DNA of 40,818 nucleotides. Origin: a virus. The notes beneath the pieces are model-generated. The model worked only from the letters and a program-made list of their open reading frames with translations. It did not search any database and was not told where the DNA came from. The translations under genes were made by a program, and so were the position numbers. The stretch spans positions 1-40,818 of IMG/VR virus record IMGVR_UViG_3300022221_000015. The stretch is one strand, 5' to 3'. Below are positions 33,487 through 40,124 of this stretch, piece by piece. Each line of letters opens with the position of its first letter. The first letter of the stretch is position 1.

Positions 33487-33716
33487 TTCTTCACCTCCTT
33501 TACATACATTTTCTTACTTGTTGATGTTTGTTCTTTCCAGTTATATAGAACTTCATTTAATAAGTGCAACGCATCCTCTAATCTTACCTCTTCGTCAGAG
33601 GTAAATACTCCCTCTGAACCTGCTTGTTTTAGCATACGTCCTAAATTACCTTGCAAACCCATTAATCTAAACTTACTGAAATTCCTAATTCTCGCCCATT
33701 TCTGTGCATTGGTCAT
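33483..33716 (-). CDS. small hypothetical protein
   Basis: A 77-residue basic helical protein (MLKQAGSEG then LEDALHLLNEVLYNWKEQ). GGAGG lies 9 bp before ATG and overlaps the end of the upstream gene. No family recognised. Confidence 0.7.
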   Translation of the reverse strand: MTNAQKWARIRNFSKFRLMGLQGNLGRMLKQAGSEGVFTSDEEVRLEDALHLLNEVLYNWKEQTSTSKKMYVKEVKK

Positions 33717-33720
33717 ATGC

Positions 33721-34113
33721 TTAATCCTCCAATAATTTTAAAATCTCCTCAACACTCTTGCCTTTCAACATATCTTCAATCTTCTTCTCAATGGATTTCT
33801 CTTTCTTCTGATAACTACTTACACCTATCAATCTAAGCTTCTCATCCTGGTAATCTCGCATTAATCCTCTTTGACTCTCATCATCCTTAGTAAGTAGTTG
33901 GAGATAGAAGGGAAACTTAAGTTGTTTATCATCCTTGTCTAGTGGACGGTGGATGAATTCCAAATCTTCTATCAACACATTGGCACTTGATAGGAGAGGA
34001 CGATATCCTTCCGAAAGGGAGATACATTCTATCCCAGCTCGGTTCGTATCTATCCATTGGATACGTCCGAGAGCTAATTTGTTGCCTATTATATCCCCAA
34101 CTTTTAGTTTCAT
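33721..34113 (-). CDS. SH3-like plus C-terminal-tail protein, copy 1
   Basis: A 130-residue protein: an N-terminal small-barrel-like part beginning MKLKVGDIIGNKLALGRI, a charged coiled-coil middle, and a short end KIEDMLKGKSVEEILKLLED. Both ends resemble the protein at 38241-38621, suggesting paralogues. ATG 34113 has CAGGA 6 bp upstream; an ATG at 34137 adds only eight residues without a site. Role unknown. Confidence 0.7.
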   Translation of the reverse strand: MKLKVGDIIGNKLALGRIQWIDTNRAGIECISLSEGYRPLLSSANVLIEDLEFIHRPLDKDDKQLKFPFYLQLLTKDDESQRGLMRDYQDEKLRLIGVSSYQKKEKSIEKKIEDMLKGKSVEEILKLLED

Positions 34114-34154
34114 ATTTTCCTGGAGGCTACTCTGCAAGCCCCTTAGCTCTCTCG

Positions 34155-34298
34155 TTAAATGCCTATCTCATTAAATAGAACCATAGCTGTGTTTAAATAT
34201 TCCTTAGCAGATGCAGCCTCGTTTATTGCCACTCCCTCGCCTTTCTGATCAAGTCGTCTTTGCGCAGGCTTCAATAGTCGCGCTGCATAACCCCTCAC
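34155..34298 (-). pseudogene. open frame continuing the 34249-34380 gene in another frame
   Basis: A 47-codon frame beginning at GTG 34298 without a ribosome binding site. It reads through a protein-like helical sequence (ARLLKPAQRRLDQKGEG, then AASAKEYLNTAMVLFNEIGI). It overlaps the upstream small gene in a different frame. It may be the second half of one frameshifted gene, a product of programmed frameshifting, or an overlapping gene. Confidence 0.4.
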
Positions 34299-34380
34299 TG
34301 AAATTGGACTTGTTAACTTTTCTCTCTAATTCATTTATTCTATTCATAAAGTCAATATATTGCTGTGTTGTTAATTCCAT
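34249..34380 (-). CDS. small helical protein, possibly truncated
   Basis: A 43-residue product with a strong start (GTGGAGGATGGC before ATG) and a helical N-terminus (QQYIDFMNRINELERKVNK). After about residue 30 the sequence becomes Cys/Ala/Thr-rich and stops, while another frame continues with more plausible helical sequence. The reading frame may have been broken by an indel. Confidence 0.5.
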   Translation of the reverse strand: MELTTQQYIDFMNRINELERKVNKSNFSEGLCSATIEACAKTT

Positions 34381-34411
34381 GCCATCCTCCACAAGCCATT
34401 TAGTTTATTCG

Positions 34412-34624
34412 TTATTCACTCGTCTTAACATCGAATGCTGCCTTCATAAATCTTGCTGCCCCTGCGTTGGTCCACACCATTTTACAATTTTCATCTATGC
34501 AATTTTCATCCATAGCGTCATAAAATGACATCGCAAGGTTACAATGCCAACTATTGGCATAGTCTGGGTCGGCCTCAAATGCCTCTTTCAAGGTTTTCAT
34601 TGCCTCTTCTACTTTTTTACTCAT
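34412..34624 (-). CDS. small phage protein of a conserved-looking type
   Basis: A 70-residue helical protein (VEEAMKTLKEAFEADPDYAN, then SWHCNLAMSFYDAM, then GAARFMKAAFDV). The SWHCNLA and GAARFM words occur in small uncharacterised phage proteins. Ribosome binding site AAGGAGAATATCG. Function unknown. Confidence 0.75.
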   Translation of the reverse strand: MSKKVEEAMKTLKEAFEADPDYANSWHCNLAMSFYDAMDENCIDENCKMVWTNAGAARFMKAAFDVKTSE

Positions 34625-34676
34625 CGATATTCTCCTTGTTTACATCTCATAATCCGCAACCCCCTTAGTTTAATTG

Positions 34677-34883
34677 TTAGAGGGGTCTTTTGCCCTTCGG
34701 TGTCCGTTCGTAAAGCATTAGCGCCACCTCTGTTATTCCCGGCACTCTTCGTGCGTTTTGCCCCGTTTCAGTTTCCCAGTTTCGCCATGTGGTCGGTGGG
34801 GTTTTAAATTTAACCGCCACCTCGCCCAGAGAAAGACTGGGGAATAATCTTTCTCTGGCCTCTTTTAATTCCTGCGGTGTCAT
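34677..34883 (-). CDS. small helix-turn-helix DNA-binding protein
   Basis: A 68-residue protein reading as an XRE-like helix-turn-helix: MTPQELKEARERLFP, then LSLGEVAVKFKTPPTTWRNWETE. This would bind DNA as a repressor or Cro-like factor. GGAGG lies 4 bp before ATG; start overlaps the upstream stop (ATGA). A candidate for the inverted-repeat operators of the genome. Confidence 0.7.
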   Translation of the reverse strand: MTPQELKEARERLFPSLSLGEVAVKFKTPPTTWRNWETETGQNARRVPGITEVALMLYERTPKGKRPL

Positions 34884-35095
34884 ACAACCTCCACCAGCCT
34901 TGCCTTTGTTCCATCTGAGTTATCAGACCATCCCTGCCTGATAAGGAACTCGCTCCAAAACTGAACCCCGAATGTAAACTTGTTTCTCTTATACTTAGTT
35001 TTTACATAAACTGGCTTAAAACCGTTCTGCTCTACAAATGTTCCCTCTTTTGCGTTTTTTACTTCTATTTTTGCTGCTTCAAGTGTTTTGGCCAT
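34880..35095 (-). CDS. small hypothetical protein
   Basis: A 71-residue protein starting MAKTLEAAKIEVKNAKEGTF, with a beta-rich basic middle (VYVKTKYKRNKFTFGVQFW). ATG 35095 has AAGGAGAAACAAA upstream; an in-frame ATG at 35149 would add a Lys/Arg-rich stretch and overlap another frame more. Coupled to the helix-turn-helix gene. Confidence 0.65.
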   Translation of the reverse strand: MAKTLEAAKIEVKNAKEGTFVEQNGFKPVYVKTKYKRNKFTFGVQFWSEFLIRQGWSDNSDGTKARLVEVV

Positions 35096-35244
35096 TTTGT
35101 TTCTCCTTGGTTTCTTTTTATTCTTGCCCATGTTTGCAGTTTTCCGCATGGCCCATCTCCTTTACTATACCTATTATAAAAACAAATAAGCGCATTATCT
35201 ACGCAACCAGCAAGCCACATAACCCCACGCTGCAAAGTACTCAT
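35065..35244 (-). CDS. possible small protein overlapping its neighbour
   Basis: A 59-residue frame starting at an ATG that overlaps the upstream stop (ATGA) and running 31 bp into the next gene. The sequence is Cys/Trp-containing and basic at the end (GVMWLAGCVDNALICFYNRY). It has no ribosome binding site of its own and would depend on coupling. Confidence 0.45.
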   Translation of the reverse strand: MSTLQRGVMWLAGCVDNALICFYNRYSKGDGPCGKLQTWARIKRNQGETKWPKHLKQQK

Positions 35245-35390
35245 GCCTTCTTAGCCTCTTCCTTGAAATCATCCTTTATTAACTCAAGGGTTCCTATTAT
35301 TCCCGCAAAAGTGATTTCATTTTTTTCAGCATGTCGCCTTATCACCGCTTCTATTTCTTCTGCCATCTTGTCTAATTTATCATCTTTCAC
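35241..35390 (-). CDS. small helical protein, GTG start
   Basis: A 49-residue acidic/basic helical protein (LDKMAEEIEAVIRRHAEKNE, then FAGIIGTLELIKDDFKEEAK). GTG with AGGAAGATAAAAA upstream. Typical of small phage early genes; no family recognised. Confidence 0.6.
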   Translation of the reverse strand: MKDDKLDKMAEEIEAVIRRHAEKNEITFAGIIGTLELIKDDFKEEAKKA

Positions 35391-35435
35391 TTTTTATCTT
35401 CCTTTCAACGGCATAATCCGTTGAGCTTAAATGTT

Positions 35436-35627
35436 CTATTTCTTTTGCCTATAAGCCTTGCAACACTCGGCACTACACCAGCTATTATTGTGCTTGTGTT
35501 CTTTGCCACACTCTAGGCATTGCTTTACGGGCTTTGGTTTTGCTTTAAAATATCTAGATGGTTCCGTCAAATGCCATCCGCTTGCCGCCATTGTTGCCAC
35601 CAATCCAAGATACCCTGCCTTTTTCAT
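35436..35627 (-). CDS. small zinc-binding protein
   Basis: A 63-residue protein; after a basic linker the C-terminal half holds CLECGKEHKHNNSWCSAECC, a compact Cys/His cluster likely to bind zinc. The N-terminal 20 residues are hydrophobic/Gly-Ala (AGYLGLVATMAASGW). AAGGAGAAATAAA before ATG. Confidence 0.7.
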   Translation of the reverse strand: MKKAGYLGLVATMAASGWHLTEPSRYFKAKPKPVKQCLECGKEHKHNNSWCSAECCKAYRQKK

Positions 35628-35686
35628 TTTATTTCTCCTTAATTAAAGTTTCACATAACAAGGCGCTCATGATATCACCTTGTCTT

Positions 35687-35872
35687 TCATGTCCACGCCC
35701 CAGAATATTTCTTTCTCAGAGCAAAGCTGCATTGATGCTGGAATAATGTAGCTTGAGGCAATGCCATTTCTATCGTTGACATTTTGGAAGCTTTTTTTAT
35801 TTCCTCTATGCTCATAGTTTTCAAAACTTCATAAGCCTTATTCATCATGTTGCATACTTTAGTAGGTGTCAT
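35687..35872 (-). CDS. small hypothetical protein
   Basis: A 61-residue helical protein (VCNMMNKAYEVLKTMSIEEIK). Strong ribosome binding site CCAAGGAGAAACAA. No family recognised. Confidence 0.65.
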   Translation of the reverse strand: MTPTKVCNMMNKAYEVLKTMSIEEIKKASKMSTIEMALPQATLFQHQCSFALRKKYSGAWT

Positions 35873-35929
35873 TTGTTTCTCCTTGGTTTCTAGTGTGTTC
35901 TTGGTTGCGGCTTCCGCTTACCTCAAGCG

Positions 35930-36142
35930 TTATAAAGCTGGCTTATATACAAATCGTTTGTCATCAACCCGCCTGAACCTCAATATCATTTCAAAGGGTC
36001 TTTTTACTGGTTCGTCACCCTTGCACTCAAGGAAGTTATGTAGTCCAGGCTCCACCCTTGCTTCTACAACCCCACTGTGATAAGTGTTGGCACTAATATC
36101 TATCTCCTTTGTGAACCCGAATAAGTCTAATTCAATACGCAT
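35930..36142 (-). CDS. small beta-rich hypothetical protein
   Basis: A 70-residue protein (MRIELDLFGFTKEIDI, then MILRFRRVDDKRFVY) with alternating strands. AAGGAGAGGAAACC before ATG. Function unknown. Confidence 0.65.
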   Translation of the reverse strand: MRIELDLFGFTKEIDISANTYHSGVVEARVEPGLHNFLECKGDEPVKRPFEMILRFRRVDDKRFVYKPAL

Positions 36143-36294
36143 GGTTTCCTCTCCTTGGGATGTTTCGCCAGCACGCTAAGTCTATCGTTATATCCCTCAC
36201 CACGTGACACCAATCCTTGCCCTGTTTCTCGGTAGCTGCTACTTTGTGGTTGCATTTTCAGTGCCCCTACTCGTGCAGTCATAAAGCGTTGCAT
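36127..36294 (-). CDS. doubtful small open frame
   Basis: A 55-codon frame with no clear ribosome binding site. The product is basic (LVSRGEGYNDRLSVLAKHPK). It fills most of the gap between 36142 and 36314 and overlaps the next gene by 16 bp. It may be a decayed gene; included only because the gap is otherwise empty. Confidence 0.25.
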   Translation of the reverse strand: MQRFMTARVGALKMQPQSSSYRETGQGLVSRGEGYNDRLSVLAKHPKERKPCVLN

Positions 36295-36313
36295 CTGTCA
36301 ACTGCTTTTCAAG

Positions 36314-36439
36314 CTACTCGTCATTTCCACAGACCAAGTTCCGTACATTTCTGGTGCCCCATACTCTGCCTTTCCTTGGCGACTGATGCCACTCGGAAAA
36401 GGATATAACTTTGTCTTTGCACTCGTATGCTTTAATCAT
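36314..36439 (-). CDS. very small protein overlapping the nuclease stop
   Basis: A 41-residue product (MIKAYECKDKVISFSEWHQS, then VWGTRNVRN). ATG lies inside the last codons of the nuclease gene, suggesting coupling; GGAAAC lies upstream. Short but with plausible composition. Confidence 0.45.
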   Translation of the reverse strand: MIKAYECKDKVISFSEWHQSPRKGRVWGTRNVRNLVCGNDE

Positions 36440-37226
36440 CCCACGGTTTCCATATTTCCTCTACGTATAACCCCTTAACTTGTGCCTCACACATTAATTC
36501 ATTAGAAGAGGCGCAGAGTTTAACGAAGGTGCAGTTCCAACATGAGCCGGTATACATTGGGAAATATTTATTCCCTAGACATTCGTCTATCTTTCTTTTG
36601 GTATCCATAACCCAGAGTTTCCATTGGAATATCTCCTCGTCTGACCTCGTTGTGACCTTTCTAAGGAAGTCTTCCTTGGTCTTGTAGACTCCTAGGATAT
36701 TAACTATGACTCCCTTACAATCATACCCTAGTTCCCTAACGGCCCAAGTATATCCGGTCATTTGGTGGTTCGGTTTATCATTGAAGGAAGTCATATTTGA
36801 GGAAGTCTTATGTTCCATTATATAGATTCCATTCTTCATTTCTACGATAAGGTCTGCCCTTCCCACGAACATTATATCTGAGGATAATTCGGCTGTAAGA
36901 CCACTCTCAACCTCAAGGACTTTGAAATACTCCGGGAAGTATTGCTTGACGTAGGACTTCATTATCTGAATTCCTTTCCCTAAAGTTCTCTTAGAGTCGA
37001 GGCCATCGTATTGAGAATAATCATTCTCGAATAGGCATATGGCTTCCTCTAATGTTCCGCCCTTATAAAGGGCCTCAAGAGCTAGGTGGATAGAGCTTCC
37101 GAATAATAAGGCCGAAGGGACGGCTCCCTTAGGAACAAGGTGTCGAATATGTCTCCAGTAGAAATGCTTAGGACACTTATTAAAAGCCTGGAGCATGGTG
37201 TTGTCTAGGTATAAGGTTTCCGACAT
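36432..37226 (-). CDS. RecB/Cas4-like PD-(D/E)XK nuclease with iron-sulfur cysteines
   Basis: A 264-residue nuclease. The active site reads GRADLIVEMKNGIYIMEHK: D125, E138 and K140, with H47 (SSIHLALEAL) and Q155 in supporting motifs. Four cysteines, C18 and C229, C232, C238 (CWNCTFVKLC), match the [4Fe-4S] clasp of Cas4/AddB-type enzymes. It probably resects DNA ends during recombination-dependent replication, next to the Sak4- and DUF669-like proteins. There is no CRISPR array, so a Cas4 role is not implied. AAAGGAGGAGTA before ATG. Confidence 0.88.
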   Translation of the reverse strand: MSETLYLDNTMLQAFNKCPKHFYWRHIRHLVPKGAVPSALLFGSSIHLALEALYKGGTLEEAICLFENDYSQYDGLDSKRTLGKGIQIMKSYVKQYFPEYFKVLEVESGLTAELSSDIMFVGRADLIVEMKNGIYIMEHKTSSNMTSFNDKPNHQMTGYTWAVRELGYDCKGVIVNILGVYKTKEDFLRKVTTRSDEEIFQWKLWVMDTKRKIDECLGNKYFPMYTGSCWNCTFVKLCASSNELMCEAQVKGLYVEEIWKPWDD

Positions 37227-37711
37227 TACTCCTCCTTTATTGCTTCTATCTGCTTAATTTTCTCTTCCTCTTTGAACTCTTCTGTTGTCACTTCTTCAAA
37301 ACTTGCCTCTGTTAATTTCTTGGAGGTTTCTCCAGTAACAAAACTTTCTGCACTTTTATAGGCTTCTATTTTACGTTCAAGTTCTTTCTTTTCTTTTTCT
37401 ATAGTATCTGAGAGTCCTTTAAGCGCACTTGCCATATCGTCTTTAACTTCCTCAATAGTAGCAGGGAATAAAGATATATCATCATTACCATTATATATTT
37501 TAACCTGTCCCGTTACGTTGTTATAATCGCGCTTGAATAAAAGCAATTGGATGAATGTTTTTTTACCTGAATTTAATAGATCAGTTACTACTCCAAAATA
37601 AGCTTCGTTACTATTGTAAGTTTCATCTATTAACTTAATAACATTCCCTTTGTGTAGTTCGGTTATTCTTAATATATTTGTGCTTGATTGTATTAACGTT
37701 CTAGTTTGCAT
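37226..37711 (-). CDS. hypothetical protein with SH3-like start and acidic coiled coil
   Basis: A 161-residue protein. Residues about 15-80 look like a small barrel (ELHKGNVIKLIDETY, then FIQLLLFKRDY). The rest is a charged coiled coil ending in a Glu/Lys-rich acidic tail. ATG 37711 has GAGGAGATTTAAG upstream; an ATG 15 bp earlier is less well placed. It overlaps the nuclease start by one base. Acidic tails are common in phage DNA-metabolism proteins. Confidence 0.7.
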   Translation of the reverse strand: MQTRTLIQSSTNILRITELHKGNVIKLIDETYNSNEAYFGVVTDLLNSGKKTFIQLLLFKRDYNNVTGQVKIYNGNDDISLFPATIEEVKDDMASALKGLSDTIEKEKKELERKIEAYKSAESFVTGETSKKLTEASFEEVTTEEFKEEEKIKQIEAIKEE

Positions 37712-37712
37712 C

Positions 37713-37859
37713 TTAAATCTCCTCAATTATTGGTTTCCAACTTTGGTCCCATTCTAGTCTGACGGCTATATTCTCTGCTCGGTATTTGGATGGGAAGAGT
37801 CCGATTAGGACTAGACGCTTACCTCTTTTCATAGTTAGTTTATGAGTATATCTATTCAT
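37713..37859 (-). CDS. small basic protein
   Basis: A 48-residue basic protein (MNRYTHKLTMKRGKRLVLIG, ending KPIIEEI). ATG 37859 has AAGGAGAATTAAA upstream; the longer frame from 37967 lacks a site and covers a leader region. Palindrome copy 5 lies 133 bp upstream. Confidence 0.6.
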   Translation of the reverse strand: MNRYTHKLTMKRGKRLVLIGLFPSKYRAENIAVRLEWDQSWKPIIEEI

Positions 37860-37991
37860 TTTAATTCTCCTTAGAGAGTATTTGTTCGGTAATAAGTGGG
37901 AGAAGGTAACGTGCTTTCTCAAGATTGAGCCTATCTCAACTCCGGTAAGACTGTCCGGACACGTCACTTTCTCCCATGGTGCTTATCTCTT

Positions 37992-38026
37992 ATTGTACTA
38001 TAGACCGTTGGTGTTCATTGTACAAT
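37992..38026. promoter_or_regulatory. 35-bp palindrome, copy 5
   Basis: Left half-site ATTGTACTATAGACC is identical to that of copy 4; the other-strand half is ATTGTACAATGAACA, with a 5-bp centre. It lies between the membrane protein gene at 38039 and the 37859 gene. On the - strand the outer part again contains TACAAT, a possible -10 box. Confidence 0.75.
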
Positions 38027-38038
38027 CCTTTACATACT

Positions 38039-38239
38039 CTAATACTTCCTCCGCTCACTAATCCCAGCCAACACCCCTAATACGAAGGGTATGAATACGA
38101 ATACGAATGCCATTAGCGCCATTGTCCAGTGGTACGGCTCTTGAGGATTAGAAGGCATATCCCCTATCCTTGTGATGAAGTAATAGGTGAAGCCTAGGAT
38201 ATAGGTTATTCCTGATATTTCAAATATATTTATTTTCAT
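38039..38239 (-). CDS. small two-span membrane protein
   Basis: A 66-residue protein with two predicted transmembrane segments (ISGITYILGFTYYFI and WTMALMAFVFVFIPFVLGVL) joined by a short polar loop, and a basic C-terminus. It could be an early membrane factor or a holin/antiholin, though it is far from the late lysis genes. GGAGATTAAG before ATG. Confidence 0.7.
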   Translation of the reverse strand: MKINIFEISGITYILGFTYYFITRIGDMPSNPQEPYHWTMALMAFVFVFIPFVLGVLAGISERRKY

Positions 38240-38240
38240 C

Positions 38241-38621
38241 TTAATCTCCTATTAGTTCGAGTATTTGGCTTGGTGTTAGCTTCTCAAGTAACTTCGCCAT
38301 CTGCTTCTCTTCCTCAGTTTTCTCCTTCTTCCTTCCCTTGGAGATAGACTTCTTTTGAATCCTCTCGGCGTTTAGAATTTGGAGCCTTTTTAATTCTATG
38401 TCTCGATTCCTTATCTGCTCCCTGAACTCGGTTGGAATTACTGCTTCCATCACTTCTTTCGGAGAACAGATATATTTAAGGTCTCTGAGCTTATTCGTCC
38501 ACGTCTGCATACTTGGAAGGTTTCTCTCCAAATAGGAGAGTGTAGCGACTTCTCCGTTTATTTCCCTTATAATGGCAATACCGATTCCTTTCTCGACTAT
38601 ATCTCCCTTTTTTAATTCCAT
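38241..38621 (-). CDS. SH3-like plus C-terminal-tail protein, copy 2
   Basis: A 126-residue protein: N-terminal barrel-like part (MELKKGDIVEKGIGIAIIRE), basic coiled-coil middle, and end MAKLLEKLTPSQILELIGD. Architecture and both ends match the protein at 33721-34113. The chosen ATG lies 1 bp after the upstream stop, with GGAG 9 bp before it; a longer frame from 38672 would overlap the upstream gene. Confidence 0.72.
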   Translation of the reverse strand: MELKKGDIVEKGIGIAIIREINGEVATLSYLERNLPSMQTWTNKLRDLKYICSPKEVMEAVIPTEFREQIRNRDIELKRLQILNAERIQKKSISKGRKKEKTEEEKQMAKLLEKLTPSQILELIGD

Positions 38622-38622
38622 A

Positions 38623-39015
38623 TCATATAACTCCAAGTTTATCAAATATATCTTGAATGGATAATCCTTCAAGCTGTTTCATTATGTATCTTTCCTTTGC
38701 TCTCTCACTCCTCTCGGCCTTCTTAATTGACTCCTGTCTGGAGAGTCTTTCGAAATTAGCCTTCAATCCTTTCTTGAAACTTTCATCCGTAATATAAGGG
38801 GTTATCTTATCAACCTTCTGTGAGAAAGTCTCGAATTCGAGATTATATTTAGCCTTTTTAAGATTTCCTAAGGTGGTATGTCCCACATGAGTCACTTGAT
38901 TTCCTTCCCTGTCAAGTATCTCAACTACACAAGTTTCCTTTGAATCCCTTTTTATGTGAAGTATTTGTGTCTTATTATCCGATAATTGCTTATTCAGTAA
39001 TCTTATAGCTCCCAT
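38623..39015 (-). CDS. hypothetical protein with the shared C-terminal tail
   Basis: A 130-residue protein: beta-like N-terminal part (QILHIKRDSKETCVVEILDR), a long Lys/Glu/Arg coiled coil, and the end MKQLEGLSIQDIFDKLGVI, the tail also seen in four other proteins of the genome. GGAGATTTAAA before ATG. Coupled to the next gene. Function unknown. Confidence 0.72.
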   Translation of the reverse strand: MGAIRLLNKQLSDNKTQILHIKRDSKETCVVEILDREGNQVTHVGHTTLGNLKKAKYNLEFETFSQKVDKITPYITDESFKKGLKANFERLSRQESIKKAERSERAKERYIMKQLEGLSIQDIFDKLGVI

Positions 39016-39079
39016 TTTAAATCTCCGTTGATTAGGTGGAGTTCTTTAGGAATGTTCAGTTCCCTACTCGTTTAAGTAT

Positions 39080-39271
39080 TTAATCGCCCACAACTACATG
39101 GTTATTCGTAACATGTATCTTGATTCCTACTGCATAGTACCATGGCAGTTCAATTCCTTTTGTTTCTTTTAAAAGAATTGCTTTTCCAGTACCATCTAGG
39201 TATAAGATACCGACTACTAAAAGTATATAAAATGTTATAATTAGCACCTCTGTTTTATCAAATGAATCCAT
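39080..39271 (-). CDS. small single-span membrane protein
   Basis: A 63-residue protein with one transmembrane helix (VLIITFYILLVVGILYL, about 8-24) and a beta-like C-terminus. ATG 39271 has AAGGAGAATTTAAA upstream. Possibly a membrane-anchored early factor. Confidence 0.65.
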   Translation of the reverse strand: MDSFDKTEVLIITFYILLVVGILYLDGTGKAILLKETKGIELPWYYAVGIKIHVTNNHVVVGD

Positions 39272-39293
39272 TTTAAATTCTCCTTTTCGACTT

Positions 39294-39349
39294 TTGAACC
39301 TCACTACGCTCGTATGAACCTCGTTAAAACTCGTTAAAACTCGAAAGGT
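39294..39349. repeat. short CTCGTTAAAA repeats in an intergenic gap
   Basis: Two adjacent copies of CTCGTTAAAA are followed by a partial third (CTCGAAAGG), with further CTCG words upstream. They lie between the small membrane protein and the next gene. No role is evident. Confidence 0.4.
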
Positions 39350-39538
39350 TTAAGCGTAATCTTTAACCTTCAGATCGAAATTTGTTAAGATTTTTCCAAG
39401 CTCGTAAGCCTGAGTTGTGAAGAGAGTCTTTATCATTGATACCTTTAGATTATGTGCATCCTTTGGCTCGTGATATTTGGTATTATTAGAAATTCTCTTC
39501 AATGTACCTGTAGAACGACTACCGATATAATTAGTCAT
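39350..39538 (-). CDS. small hypothetical protein
   Basis: A 62-residue basic protein (MTNYIGSRSTGTLKRISNNT, then MIKTLFTTQAYELGKILTN). ATG 39538 has AGGAGAAATCAG upstream and overlaps the end of the preceding small gene by 8 bp. No family recognised. Confidence 0.65.
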   Translation of the reverse strand: MTNYIGSRSTGTLKRISNNTKYHEPKDAHNLKVSMIKTLFTTQAYELGKILTNFDLKVKDYA

Positions 39539-39689
39539 CTGATTTCTCCTCTTCTTCAATTTCTAAAATCATGGTCATTTTAACTCCAAGTGGAATTTCA
39601 CTGAAGTTATTTAACATTGGTTTTGTATCTGAGATATGTGGAACTAATGTTCCGCCAACTCTTTCACAAACAATTTCCTGTAATATCAA
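39531..39689 (-). CDS. small protein, TTG start
   Basis: A 52-residue product with protein-like sequence (EIVCERVGGTLVPHISDTK, then MTMILEIEEEEKSDD). No ATG fits the full length; TTG 39689 is preceded by AGAGAG and a GGGAG 13 bp further up. Fills the gap between two supported genes. Confidence 0.5.
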   Translation of the reverse strand: MILQEIVCERVGGTLVPHISDTKPMLNNFSEIPLGVKMTMILEIEEEEKSDD

Positions 39690-39699
39690 TTTCTTCTCT

Positions 39700-39903
39700 C
39701 TAATTCTCCCTTTTAAAAGTGCCCTTAGGCGTTATTGAATCTAATCTTGTCTTGTGGGATGGTACATATGCAGTGTGTTCCAATAAGGCAAAGTGAACAT
39801 ATTGAATCCACCCATGCAACGGGTCACTACATCTTCCATATCCCCTTCTCCCTTCCTCTATTATTTCCTTCATACAGAAAGGACAAAGCTTAACTGTGTC
39901 CAT
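39700..39903 (-). CDS. small zinc-ribbon-like protein
   Basis: A 67-residue protein with CPFC (residues 7-10), RCSD and HGW, in the pattern of small phage zinc ribbons, then a basic tail. AAAGGAGGTGATCTAGA before ATG is a very strong ribosome binding site. Confidence 0.7.
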   Translation of the reverse strand: MDTVKLCPFCMKEIIEEGRRGYGRCSDPLHGWIQYVHFALLEHTAYVPSHKTRLDSITPKGTFKREN

Positions 39904-39923
39904 TCTAGATCACCTCCTTTTTC

Positions 39924-40124
39924 CTATGGCTTATTTTCTAAATTCTCTGATGACTCGTTACACTCAGTAATATGTACCGAATCAATAAACTTATCTAATA
40001 TTCTCCTAACCTGTTCACTAAAGGTAATTTGATTTTTATCTGCAATATAACCTACTACTTCAACTTCCCTAGGTGTGAAGTATATCTGCTTAGGTATTTT
40101 GTTCTGTTTATCTTGATTTTGCAT
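39924..40124 (-). CDS. possible ribbon-helix-helix DNA-binding protein
   Basis: A 66-residue protein with PKQIYFTPREVEVVGYIADK and TFSEQVRRILDKFIDSV, resembling the strand-helix-helix order of CopG-type regulators. Overlaps the first early gene by 17 bp. As the second gene of the early operon it is a natural candidate for autoregulation at the promoter operator. Confidence 0.6.
   Translation of the reverse strand: MQNQDKQNKIPKQIYFTPREVEVVGYIADKNQITFSEQVRRILDKFIDSVHITECNESSENLENKP

Noticed and set aside
34655-34690. A CCCCT/AGGGG hairpin near the end of the HTH gene, considered as a terminator.
   Set aside because: On the - strand it has no T-run after the stem, and the stem is short with a long loop.
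36432-37226. The RecB-like nuclease as evidence of a CRISPR adaptation module (Cas4).
   Set aside because: No repeats, Cas1 or Cas2 are present; phages often carry such nucleases for recombination.
37859-37967. Longer N-terminus for the small basic protein at 37713-37859.
   Set aside because: The extension has no ribosome binding site and covers the leader after palindrome copy 5, while the inner ATG has a strong site.
1043-38026. The ACTATAGA word in four of the palindromes resembles the start-site part of T7/SP6-type promoters.
   Set aside because: No single-subunit RNA polymerase gene is present, the word is part of a two-fold symmetric site, and one copy (23824) has no gene start after it.
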